A DNA stretch of 64,000 bases from Pirellulales bacterium (lineage in GTDB: Bacteria; Planctomycetota; Planctomycetia; Pirellulales; PALSA-1355), in contig JALHMI010000018.1 of assembly GCA_022844125.1 (NCBI GenBank), forward strand, positions 101,636-165,635, in the 5' to 3' direction. Below, one piece after another: positions 48,203 through 56,509 of the stretch. Positions within the stretch are counted from its first letter, which is position 1, and each line of letters begins with the position of its first letter. The notes below the pieces were generated by a model, which saw only the letters and a list, made by a program, of their open reading frames with translations, ran no database searches and was not told where the DNA came from. The translations under genes and the position numbers were made by a program.

Positions 48203-51067
48203 TCAAAGCTCACGAGGATTCGACGGCCGCGGCTTCTCGGGCGCGGGGGTCGGCAATTTCTCGGCCGGCGGCCTGGTGTCTGCCTTAGCTGGCGGAGGTG
48301 CGGCCTTTGGCAATCCGAAGGGTAGCTTAGGCAGCTCGAACGCCGGCGCGCGGGCTTCGACCGGCATGATGAACTCGCCGTGGAAGCTAAGCTCGGGCGA
48401 CGGCGACTTCTCCAGTAGCAGCTCCATCTCGACGCCACGCAGCCAGTTCAGCGCGCGGAACTGGTAGTCGGCCGGAGGAGATCCGGCCGGGGTGTCTGCC
48501 AGCGCCGTGGCCACCCAATTGTGCGGGCCTCCGTCTGTGCCTTCCAGCTTGTATTCCCCGCCCAGGGGCGACACGAACTTTGCTCCAAGCAAGCGCTCGC
48601 CGGTCGACATGGCATCGGCGGGCGCGACGTGCAACTGCTCGACGAGCATGTTCATGAAGCGCGCATTGCCGGCAGTGATCGCCCGCGATTGCTTGTAGCC
48701 GTAGGCGTTGATCAGCGGCGCGAGTGTGGAATTGGCCAAGTCCTCGGCTCGAATTCGCACCTGGGCAGGTCGTTCCGCTTCCACAAACTGTAAGCCGGGG
48801 CTGATCCCGTCCAAGATTTCGGGATGGAACGAGAGCAGCGTGAAGTCGCCCAACTGCCGGCGCCAGAGTCCCGTCGGGAAGCGCGAGAATCCGGCCGCGT
48901 CGGCTGTCGGATTCACCAGACCGCCGGCGATGAGCGACAGCATGCCTGGATGTGGCCAGGCGCCGACGTAACCCTGTACGCCCTGCAACTGCATTTGCAC
49001 GATGCGGCCCAGGATACCCGTGTTTTCGCTGAGCGCGATCGCGGGGTCGGCATTGCGCAGCGCGCCGAACAGCATGTATTCGCCCGGCGGTCCGCCGAGC
49101 AGGCCTCCGCCTTGCAGCACCGCCTGGAACGAAACCACGTCCCCCGCGATTCCGGTGAGGCTGCGTGTCGTGGGTTCGCCCAGCCAGTTTGAGAGCATGG
49201 CGACGTGCTTCGGCGCGAGCGGCGCGGCCAGTGCATCGACGATCACTCGTTCGAGCTTTCCTTCCGGCAATTCTTCGCGCCGAATCGCGAGCGCCACCGG
49301 CTCCATTCGGCCCCACTCGTTAACGTAGTACTGCTGGAACTCCTCGTACTCGGCCGCTTCGGCCGGCGTCACGCTTTCGATCTTCACGTCCGGAACCGGG
49401 AGGAACGAACCGCGCGCGCCGCGCAGGCTGTCGACGAGCTTCCCGTCGCGCAGTTCGAGCCGGCTGCCATCGGCACGCTGACCGAAACCGGCGGGCAGCA
49501 TGTCCGAAGCGATGAGTTCCTCGATCGTGGCGCCGGGGCGTCCCTCTGCCCGTGCCGCAAGCTGTGCGATCGGCACCAGTTCCATCTCAACGTCGCTGCG
49601 GAGCCGGCGCTGCATTTCGATATGGCTGTGCGCCGACAGGAGATTCTCAAAGAACTCCGGCGACAGATACACGAACACTGTATCGTTCCGCGCGAGCGGC
49701 AACCGCGAGCGCGTGGAGCGGAACGCATTTGAGCTGGCCAGCGAGGGATGCTGGCCGTCGGCCGTGGCGATGAACCACTCCACAATTTGTTGACTGGTCG
49801 TCACGAGGTGAAAGTCGCCATCCGCCACGTAGTAGGAGCGAATCGCACCGTCTGGCGAGGTGATCTTCGAAACCGCCCGGCCGGCGATCGTTAGCTTCTC
49901 CTCGGTCGCGCCGGGGGTTTCACGCATCGACGCCCGGCGCTGCTGCATCAGGTCGTTCGAGAGGGCGAGACTGCTCTTGGCTTGGAACAGCGTTCCAATC
50001 GCGGCTCCTTCGTTCACGAACATGTCCGTGCCGATCAGGGCCACGTCGGCAATCACCTTGTCGCCGAACACCTCGGCCAGCTTCCCTTCGCGCAGTCCCA
50101 TGAACTTTTGCATCCGCGCATTGAGGCCGTAGTCCAGCCCGCGCTCGGAGACGACGTCGCGCAGCTCGCCGCCCCAATCTTCCGTGCGATGTCGCAGCCA
50201 GAGGAAGTTTGGGAAGTTGCCAAAGCGCACGTAGAAACATTCGACCGGCACACGTCCAGCCAGGGCTTCGACCGGCACGTCCAATGGCGGCGTGAGCAAC
50301 TCGGGCTGCGGGGCCGGCAGTTCTTCGGGCAGCGGAACCGTTGCAACAGCGGTCATGTCAGAAAGCAAAACCTGCTGGGCCATATCGAGCCGCGTCGCCT
50401 CAGTGCCGGCGAGCAGGCTCAGTTCGCCGCGCAACAGGTTGAGCTGTTTGGCTTTCGGCGGTTGTGGGACTTCCAAACGCATTCGCCGCGCCAGTCTGTC
50501 GACCAGGTACTGCTCGACCATCGCCGGATAGCCGGCCGGAGCGCTTGCGCCGCCAGCGACGGACGAGTATGCGCGCCACCACTCGCTTAGCAGCCGGGCG
50601 TGCCCCGCCGGATCGACCCGCGGCGTGACGCCGGCATTCGTCGCGTCCGGCGTATGTAACGTGAGCTGCAGCGGTGCGTCGCCAGTGAACAAAAAGTAGG
50701 CGGTGCTCTCCGATGGCACACTGACGAACTGCTGCAGAATCGGCCGCTCACGCTTGGCGAATACCGGGTAGAACAGTCGCCCATCGCGCTCCAGGATGGC
50801 CATCTCGGAGCTTTGTAAATCGACAGGATTGCCTGCGCCCGCTTGCGCGGCGAGACGTCGGGCCAGGTCAGCTATCCGACCTCGACCGGCGCGCGGGGGG
50901 CGATTGATCCTGAATTCGCCGCCCGAACGCAGAGTTAAGCGACCAACACCGAACGGTGTGCCGGGAAAAGCCTCGACTTCGAGTTGCACCTGAGCAACGG
51001 CTGGGATGGCCGGCCACAGTGCGCAGGCAATCGTGGCAAATGCCAGTAGCTGGGCGGACTTTCTCAT
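48203..51067 (-). CDS. Very large secreted protein of unknown function
   Basis: This 954-residue protein has a signal peptide (about 1-25, 'MRKSAQLLAFATIACALWPA', ending 'IPAVAQ') and no other hydrophobic segment. It contains the stretches 'VECFYVRFGNFPNFLWLRHRTEDWGGELRDVVSERGLDYGLNARMQKFMGLREGKLAEVFGDKVIADVALIGTDM' (about 275-350) and 'GYVGAWPHPGMLSLIAGGLVNPT' (about 700-725), and a Pro/Lys-rich tail (about 910-954). Planctomycetes encode several such proteins; I cannot name a family. It is followed by the sulfatase after 12 bases on the same strand and may be cotranscribed. Confidence 0.75.
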   Translation of the reverse strand: MRKSAQLLAFATIACALWPAIPAVAQVQLEVEAFPGTPFGVGRLTLRSGGEFRINRPPRAGRGRIADLARRLAAQAGAGNPVDLQSSEMAILERDGRLFYPVFAKRERPILQQFVSVPSESTAYFLFTGDAPLQLTLHTPDATNAGVTPRVDPAGHARLLSEWWRAYSSVAGGASAPAGYPAMVEQYLVDRLARRMRLEVPQPPKAKQLNLLRGELSLLAGTEATRLDMAQQVLLSDMTAVATVPLPEELPAPQPELLTPPLDVPVEALAGRVPVECFYVRFGNFPNFLWLRHRTEDWGGELRDVVSERGLDYGLNARMQKFMGLREGKLAEVFGDKVIADVALIGTDMFVNEGAAIGTLFQAKSSLALSNDLMQQRRASMRETPGATEEKLTIAGRAVSKITSPDGAIRSYYVADGDFHLVTTSQQIVEWFIATADGQHPSLASSNAFRSTRSRLPLARNDTVFVYLSPEFFENLLSAHSHIEMQRRLRSDVEMELVPIAQLAARAEGRPGATIEELIASDMLPAGFGQRADGSRLELRDGKLVDSLRGARGSFLPVPDVKIESVTPAEAAEYEEFQQYYVNEWGRMEPVALAIRREELPEGKLERVIVDALAAPLAPKHVAMLSNWLGEPTTRSLTGIAGDVVSFQAVLQGGGLLGGPPGEYMLFGALRNADPAIALSENTGILGRIVQMQLQGVQGYVGAWPHPGMLSLIAGGLVNPTADAAGFSRFPTGLWRRQLGDFTLLSFHPEILDGISPGLQFVEAERPAQVRIRAEDLANSTLAPLINAYGYKQSRAITAGNARFMNMLVEQLHVAPADAMSTGERLLGAKFVSPLGGEYKLEGTDGGPHNWVATALADTPAGSPPADYQFRALNWLRGVEMELLLEKSPSPELSFHGEFIMPVEARAPAFELPKLPFGLPKAAPPPAKADTRPPAEKLPTPAPEKPRPSNPREL

Positions 51068-51162
51068 GGACCAAAGACTCCTTTACCGGACAGCGACGTC
51101 CAGCATCGCCAGTATATCGGAAAGCCAAGTGACCCGTGGGGGATACGTCTCACCCCGTGGCA

Positions 51163-51198
51163 CTTGTTGCCCTTGTCGCCCTTGTTGCACTTGCCGTA
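51163..51198. repeat. Four 9-base tandem repeats
   Basis: CTTGTTGCC, CTTGTCGCC, CTTGTTGCA, CTTGCCGTA occupy 51163-51198 in the gap between the 954-residue protein gene and the small membrane-protein gene. The units may be a short microsatellite or a regulatory array. Confidence 0.4.
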
Positions 51199-51269
51199 CC
51201 GCGGAGTGCCGCAGATCCCGGCAATTTTGTCAGAACAAGATTCTCGCGCGGCCTACGAAAACTCTTGTA

Positions 51270-51518
51270 ATGCCAGCGCAGAGTGCCACAATCAAGGATG
51301 TGCCAACCCCCCGATTTACATTACGACGCTTGCTCCTCCTGGTGACGGTGTGCGCCGTGCTTAGCCTGGTGCCCGCGGCCGCAGGCCAGGGGACGCTTTG
51401 GATCGTGGGGCTCGCGATGGCGCTGTTTTCGGGCGCTATGCTGCTGGTCGTCGGTGGGCTGCTGTATGTGCTGACGATGCTGGCAGGGAATTTGGTCAGT
51501 CGCGTCCGACGCCAGTAG
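51270..51518 (+). CDS. Small membrane protein with a FTLRRLLLL leader
   Basis: This 82-residue protein starts MPAQSATIKDVPTPRFTLRR and continues LLLLVTVCAVLSLVPAAAGQ (TM1) and GLAMALFSGAMLLVVGGLLYVLTMLAGNLVSRVRRQ (TM2). The 'FTLRRLLLLVTVCAVLSLV' start recurs in short planctomycete membrane proteins of unknown role. ATG 51270 is the natural start. The gene ends 58 bases before the ABC-2 operon and has no recognisable enzyme motif. Confidence 0.65.
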   Translation: MPAQSATIKDVPTPRFTLRRLLLLVTVCAVLSLVPAAAGQGTLWIVGLAMALFSGAMLLVVGGLLYVLTMLAGNLVSRVRRQ

Positions 51519-51576
51519 GCTGCAAGAAAAAGCTCGCTCGCGAACTGGTTTCGGAACAGAGACTTGGAACCCAGTC

Positions 51577-53802
51577 ATGTGGAACGTCTCGCGACGCGTG
51601 CGCCTGCTGGTCACGAGCATCGCTCTTGTGCTCGTTCCCGCGATTGCACTGGCGAGCTCGGGCGGCTCCTTCTATTTGCCTTTGGGCGTGCCGCAGCAAA
51701 CCTACGCGGGGCTCATGATCAAGGTCGAAACCGATTGGGCACAGGGCTACGGCTATCGCCCGGTAAGGCTCGAGCTGATCGCCACGCAGCCCTCGCGCGA
51801 CGATCGTTCGCTCACCGTGGAGGTGGCGCTCAACGAACAATCCAATCGGAGCGTGATTTCTTCCACGGAACTGCGACTGCCGGCTGGCAGTCGCAACGCG
51901 GTCCAGTGGGTGCCCGTGCCGCAATTGGCCAACGATCAAACGCTCAGTGTGCGCACCTTCGCGGGTGGGCGTCACATCGAGGACCTCTCGACTGAGCGAT
52001 TTTCCATCGGCAGCGGGCAGTTCTGGCCGGCCGATAGCGGCATTCCACGCACTCTGTTTGTGTCGGACTCACCGCCCGATATCAGCGGGTTCAAGTTCTT
52101 TGGGTCACAGCCGTACATGCCGTATGGCAACGTCGCGTTTGGGCAGCCGAAGGACGTAGCCACCTTCGTGCATCTGAAAGCGGCCGATTTGTTCGACGAA
52201 TCGATTTACTATAGCGCGCTCGACATGGTGTTCATGTCGCGATCGGAGGCCGAGAGCCTCTCTTCAAGGTCGCCCAAGGTATGGCAGGCCATTAACTCTT
52301 GGGTTCGTAGCGGCGGCACACTGGTCCTGTTGGGCGTGAACCTTGACGATGCGAGCCTGGCCGCAGTTGAACCACTGGTCAAGGCGACGGCCAGCGAGCA
52401 GCAGTCGGCGAAGCCACTCCGCTCGTGGATGACGCCGCAACGGGATGTTTATCTGCAGAAAGTGTTGCCCGCGGTCGACGCCGCGCAACAAGCGGCCAAC
52501 GAGGCGCGCGAGCAAGTCCTGGCCCAAGCGTTATCCGAAGGCGTTGTCCCACCCCCGAGCGTCTCGGACCCGGAGGCCGACGACGAGACGAAGCGAAATG
52601 ATGCGGAGAAGGCCGCCGCCAAAGGCCCGGCCGACGCCAGCGCCGTGCCCTTCGCGTGGCGGCCCGTCGGCATGGGGTACGTCGTTGCGTGGCGCGATCC
52701 GAAACCGTTTCCCGGCGAGGAACTCAACTGGCGTTGGCTGATGGCGTCTTTGCCTGAATCCTGCACGCGCTGGGCGCTGCGCCACGGAGCGACGCCCGAT
52801 GAAGAGAATCCGCAGTTCAATGAATTGTTGATCGCCGACGTGGGACTGCCACCCATCCAGACGTACAAGGTACTGATCACGTTCTTTGTCGTGCTGATCG
52901 GACCGGTGAATTACTGGCTCTTAAGGCGTTACGAGCGACTGCATCTGTTTTTGTTTACCGTGCCGCTGGCGGCTCTGATCGCCACCGGCGGATTGCTGGG
53001 TTATGCCTTGATGGCCGACGGCCTGGAGTCGCGACTGCGCTCCCGCAGTCTGACCATCCTGGACCAGCGCGCCGCCCGGGCAGTCAGCTCCGCGCGGTTG
53101 TCTTACTATGTCGGGTTTACACCCGCTACGGGACTTGCCTTTCCGCGAGAGACGGTCGTCACGCCTTTGGAGCTTGAGCCGGCGTATTATCTAGCCGGAA
53201 ATGCTCGGCGGCGAATCGACTGGGACAGCGAGCAACATTTGACCCGCGGCTGGCTGCCGGCTCGCACGCCGATGCAACTGGTTACGGATCGCGCGTACCA
53301 CAGCCAGAGGACGTTGGAACTCTTCGCAGCCCAGTCTGGGGGCAACGCCCAGGTGACCAACAATCTTGGCGTCCACATCCATAAACTGATCGTGTGCGAC
53401 GATGTTGGCGAACTCTACTCGGCCGCGGGAGTCCCAGTCGCAAACAATGGGCCACTAAAAGCCCTTTCAACGGACGAAGACAAAACCGAGGCGCGGTTGG
53501 AGTTTTTGAAAGTCTTCGATCAGCATGCCCCGGCAATCCCACTGGGGATGGATCCTTACGGCGCCCAACGCACATGGCGCTGGTTCGGCATGGGCCGAGC
53601 CTACTATGGCGGCCTGCAGCAAGTCGGCCTCGCCAAGACGGGCCTCGAGGCCCGGCTGGATGAACTTCGTAGCATAATCGCCGCCGGCGAACTGCGGCCC
53701 CGCAGTTATGTCGCGATTGTCGATCGTCCGACCGAAGTCAGTGTTGGCATGGACGACGTTACCGAGTCGCAAAGCACCCACGTGATCCACGGCACCTGGT
53801 AG
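51577..53802 (+). CDS. GldG-like membrane component of an ABC-2 exporter
   Basis: This 741-residue protein starts with a signal anchor (about 1-27, 'RLLVTSIALVLVPAIALA'), followed by a long extracytoplasmic region containing an ABC_transp_aux/GldG-like module ('DMVFMSRSEAESLSSRSPKVWQAINSWVRSGGTLVLLGV', about 210-250) and, near residues 430-485, two membrane segments ('IQTYKVLITFFVVLIGPVNYWLL', 'LFLFTVPLAALIATGGLLGYALM'). After that come about 240 more residues. It precedes, with 23 bases, the ATPase of an ABC-2 type exporter, and is the first gene of the operon 51577-56464. Partner of the transporter rather than an enzyme, by inference from context. Confidence 0.75.
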   Translation: MWNVSRRVRLLVTSIALVLVPAIALASSGGSFYLPLGVPQQTYAGLMIKVETDWAQGYGYRPVRLELIATQPSRDDRSLTVEVALNEQSNRSVISSTELRLPAGSRNAVQWVPVPQLANDQTLSVRTFAGGRHIEDLSTERFSIGSGQFWPADSGIPRTLFVSDSPPDISGFKFFGSQPYMPYGNVAFGQPKDVATFVHLKAADLFDESIYYSALDMVFMSRSEAESLSSRSPKVWQAINSWVRSGGTLVLLGVNLDDASLAAVEPLVKATASEQQSAKPLRSWMTPQRDVYLQKVLPAVDAAQQAANEAREQVLAQALSEGVVPPPSVSDPEADDETKRNDAEKAAAKGPADASAVPFAWRPVGMGYVVAWRDPKPFPGEELNWRWLMASLPESCTRWALRHGATPDEENPQFNELLIADVGLPPIQTYKVLITFFVVLIGPVNYWLLRRYERLHLFLFTVPLAALIATGGLLGYALMADGLESRLRSRSLTILDQRAARAVSSARLSYYVGFTPATGLAFPRETVVTPLELEPAYYLAGNARRRIDWDSEQHLTRGWLPARTPMQLVTDRAYHSQRTLELFAAQSGGNAQVTNNLGVHIHKLIVCDDVGELYSAAGVPVANNGPLKALSTDEDKTEARLEFLKVFDQHAPAIPLGMDPYGAQRTWRWFGMGRAYYGGLQQVGLAKTGLEARLDELRSIIAAGELRPRSYVAIVDRPTEVSVGMDDVTESQSTHVIHGTW

Positions 53803-53825
53803 GCAGGAACCGAAAGCGGCAGGCC

Positions 53826-54770
53826 ATGATCAGTTCGCATCCGCAAATCGAGCTTGTGAATCTCAGCCGCCGCTTCGGGTCGGTGCGGGCAGTCGATGAG
53901 GTGTCGTTCCAGGTCCAGCGCGGGCACGTGTTCGGTTACATTGGCCCCAACGGCGCCGGCAAGACCACCAGCATGCGAATCCTCGCCACGCTGGACATGC
54001 CCACCGAGGGGGACGCCCTGGTCGACGGTTTCTCAGTCACCCAGGATCCCGAACGCGTTCGCAAGCGGCTGGGCTTCATGCCCGACTACTTCGACACGCA
54101 GCCCAGCATCCTGGTCGAAGAGTACCTGGATTTCTTCGCCCGGGCTTATGGCCTGATGGGGCCCGAGCGGATGCGGGCCGTGCGGCAGGTGATGAGCTTC
54201 ACCAAGCTCGACGGGCTGCGCGCCAAGAGCATTGACTCACTGAGCAAGGGCATGAAGCAGCGGCTTTGCCTGGGCCGAGCGATGATCCACAATCCGCCGG
54301 TGATGATCATGGACGAGCCGGCCGCGGGGCTCGATCCCCGAGCGCGGATTCAACTTCGCGAGATGATCGGCGAGCTGGCCGCCAGCGGAAAGTCGATTCT
54401 CGTCAGTTCGCATATCCTGACCGAGCTGGCCGAGATGTGCGACACGGTCGCGATCATCGAGCAAGGCCGCCTGCTGGCCGTCGGCACGGTCGACGAGATA
54501 CATCGCGCCCGGCAGTCGCATCGCACCGTGCAACTGCGTGTTCTGGACAGCGCAGGGGAAGTGTGCAATCGCCTGGCTGCGCGGGCCGACCTGCACAGCA
54601 TCCGGCAGAATGGCGAGCAGATCGAATTCGTTCATGAGCACGATCAGCAGTTCGAGGCCGACCTGCTGCGCGATCTTGTGATGGCCGGTTGCCGCGTCGT
54701 GGAGTTCGGCAGCCGGGCCGAAAGCCTGGAAGACGTCTTCATGCGCGTCACTGAGGGGTTGGTTCAATGA
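53826..54770 (+). CDS. ABC-2 type transporter ATP-binding protein
   Basis: This 314-residue protein contains Walker A 'GPNGAGKTTSMR' (about 39-50), the Q-loop, signature 'LSKGMKQRLCLGRAMIHNPP' (about 138-157) and Walker B 'VMIMDEPAAGLDPRARIQL'. The C-terminal 90 residues ('LRVLDSAGEVCNRLAARADLHSIRQNGEQIEFVHEHDQQ') are the domain seen in drug- or polysaccharide-export ATPases. It energises the permease encoded next, whose ATG overlaps its stop (ATGA at 54767-54770). Cargo unknown. Confidence 0.93.
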   Translation: MISSHPQIELVNLSRRFGSVRAVDEVSFQVQRGHVFGYIGPNGAGKTTSMRILATLDMPTEGDALVDGFSVTQDPERVRKRLGFMPDYFDTQPSILVEEYLDFFARAYGLMGPERMRAVRQVMSFTKLDGLRAKSIDSLSKGMKQRLCLGRAMIHNPPVMIMDEPAAGLDPRARIQLREMIGELAASGKSILVSSHILTELAEMCDTVAIIEQGRLLAVGTVDEIHRARQSHRTVQLRVLDSAGEVCNRLAARADLHSIRQNGEQIEFVHEHDQQFEADLLRDLVMAGCRVVEFGSRAESLEDVFMRVTEGLVQ

Positions 54771-56464
54771 CGTCGATCGAGGATTCCAAACAAGACGCGG
54801 GTGCGCAGCCGGTGCTGGCCGAGATCGTACCGCTGTCGCAGGCTGCACGCCGCTGGCAAACGGTCGAAAGCTGGCTCAGCCGGCTCTCCGACGGCTTGAA
54901 TCCGATCCTGGTCAAGGAAGCCCGACAGGCGCTCCGCAGCCGACAGTTCACGATCACGTTTTTCCTGATGCTGGCCGCGGGTTGGACCTGGTCGATACTG
55001 GGCCTTTCGATGCTTGGGCCGTCGGCCTACTACAACGCGACTGGTCCGACGATGTTCTACGTGTACTACGTTATCCTGGCCGCTCCGCTGATCGTCGTGA
55101 TTCCGTACACGGCTTACAGTTCGCTGGCGGGCGAGCGTCAGGACCGCACCTACGAACTGGTCTCGATCACGGGACTGGAGGCCAGCGGCATCCTGTTCGG
55201 CAAGCTCTGCAGCATCGGCATGCAGATGCTGATCTATCTGTCGGCGCTGCTGCCGTGCCTGGCATTTACATATTTGCTGCGTGGACTGGATATCTTTACC
55301 GTCCTGCTCGTAGTGTTCTATACGTGTCTGCTGGCGATCGGACTGGCACTCGGCGGACTGTTGTTGGCCACGCTCTCGCCGCCTCGCCAGCGCTACGTGA
55401 TCGTGGGCGTGATCTTCGCCGTCTCGTTGTTCTATGTCTTCGGGCTAGTCGTCAGGCTGCTGGGCGCCATGGTCGCGCAGGGCATCCGTCTCGATGATCC
55501 GGAGTTCTGGTCCGTCAATCTTTCGCTGGCGATCTTGTACGCGAACCTTGCGGCCGTGATCTTTTTGTGTGCGCGGGCGCAACTCATGTCTCCCTCGCAG
55601 AATCGTTCGTCGGCCATTCGCGTGGCGCTGACCATCGGGCACCTGTCGGCAATCGGCTGGTTTGCCTGGGCCGTGCTCCGGCTGGATGATGATTTTGTGT
55701 ATGGAATGCTGTACCTCGGCACGATCATCTGGTTTCTCTGTGGGCTGGTGATGGTTGGTGAATCCGACCAGCTTTCGTCGCGCGTGCGGCGCGGGTTGCC
55801 GCGGTCTACAGTCGGCCGCGCCTTGTTCGGCTGGTATATGCCCGGCTCGGGCACCGGCTATACGTTTGTGTTGTGGCACATGCTGGTGCTGTGCATCGTT
55901 GCTCCCCTAATGACGTCGGCTCTCGTGGGCGAGCTTGCGCAGGCGCTTTCGACCACCGTGCGAAACGTGGGCAACTATAACGCCCCCGATCGCGTGTTCG
56001 AAGCGTGCCTCGTCGCCACGAGCTATTTGGCAATCTATCTCGGCCTCACGCGATTGATCCTGATGGCCGTGCGACGGTACGACGAGGTGCGGCTCAGCGT
56101 GCGCTTCCTGACCGGTGTCCTGCTGGTCATGTTTCTGGGCGGCGGTCCCTGGGTCCTGCAGATCGCCAACCCGCAAACCCGCAATTTGAACTACACGCTC
56201 CTGCAAGCCACGAACCCGATCTGGACACTCTCGGAATACTGCATCTACAACGGTCCGCCGGCGGGAACGGGTGAAGTGCTCGTGATCGTGTTGCCCTTGG
56301 CCGGCGCACTGGTCTGGGGTCTGAATTTGCCGAGCATCGCCGGCCAACTGAATGCTCGTCGCGCGGCGATGCCCGAGCGCGTTGTCGAAGAAGATCGCGC
56401 GTTGGCGACGGCGGCGCTGCGTCCCGTCGGTCCAGCGAGCCCTTGGAGCGACGAAGCCACCTAG
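54767..56464 (+). CDS. ABC-2 type transporter permease
   Basis: This 565-residue membrane protein has an N-terminal cytoplasmic segment of about 45 residues ('LSDGLNPILVKEARQALRSRQFTITFFLML', the typical coupling region) and about ten hydrophobic helices in two groups, the first six between about 55 and 245 and the rest to the end. 'PYTAYSSLAGERQDRTYELVSITGLEASGILFGKLCSIGM' (about 112-150) is the conserved ABC-2 membrane motif. It is translated with its ATPase through the ATGA overlap. With the GldG-like protein it forms a probable exporter of an envelope component or peptide; no substrate is indicated. Confidence 0.88.
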   Translation: MTSIEDSKQDAGAQPVLAEIVPLSQAARRWQTVESWLSRLSDGLNPILVKEARQALRSRQFTITFFLMLAAGWTWSILGLSMLGPSAYYNATGPTMFYVYYVILAAPLIVVIPYTAYSSLAGERQDRTYELVSITGLEASGILFGKLCSIGMQMLIYLSALLPCLAFTYLLRGLDIFTVLLVVFYTCLLAIGLALGGLLLATLSPPRQRYVIVGVIFAVSLFYVFGLVVRLLGAMVAQGIRLDDPEFWSVNLSLAILYANLAAVIFLCARAQLMSPSQNRSSAIRVALTIGHLSAIGWFAWAVLRLDDDFVYGMLYLGTIIWFLCGLVMVGESDQLSSRVRRGLPRSTVGRALFGWYMPGSGTGYTFVLWHMLVLCIVAPLMTSALVGELAQALSTTVRNVGNYNAPDRVFEACLVATSYLAIYLGLTRLILMAVRRYDEVRLSVRFLTGVLLVMFLGGGPWVLQIANPQTRNLNYTLLQATNPIWTLSEYCIYNGPPAGTGEVLVIVLPLAGALVWGLNLPSIAGQLNARRAAMPERVVEEDRALATAALRPVGPASPWSDEAT

Positions 56465-56509
56465 ATTAGCTAAGCCGTCGGGGCGAGGAAGAACGGAAGG
56501 TTGCCGCGC

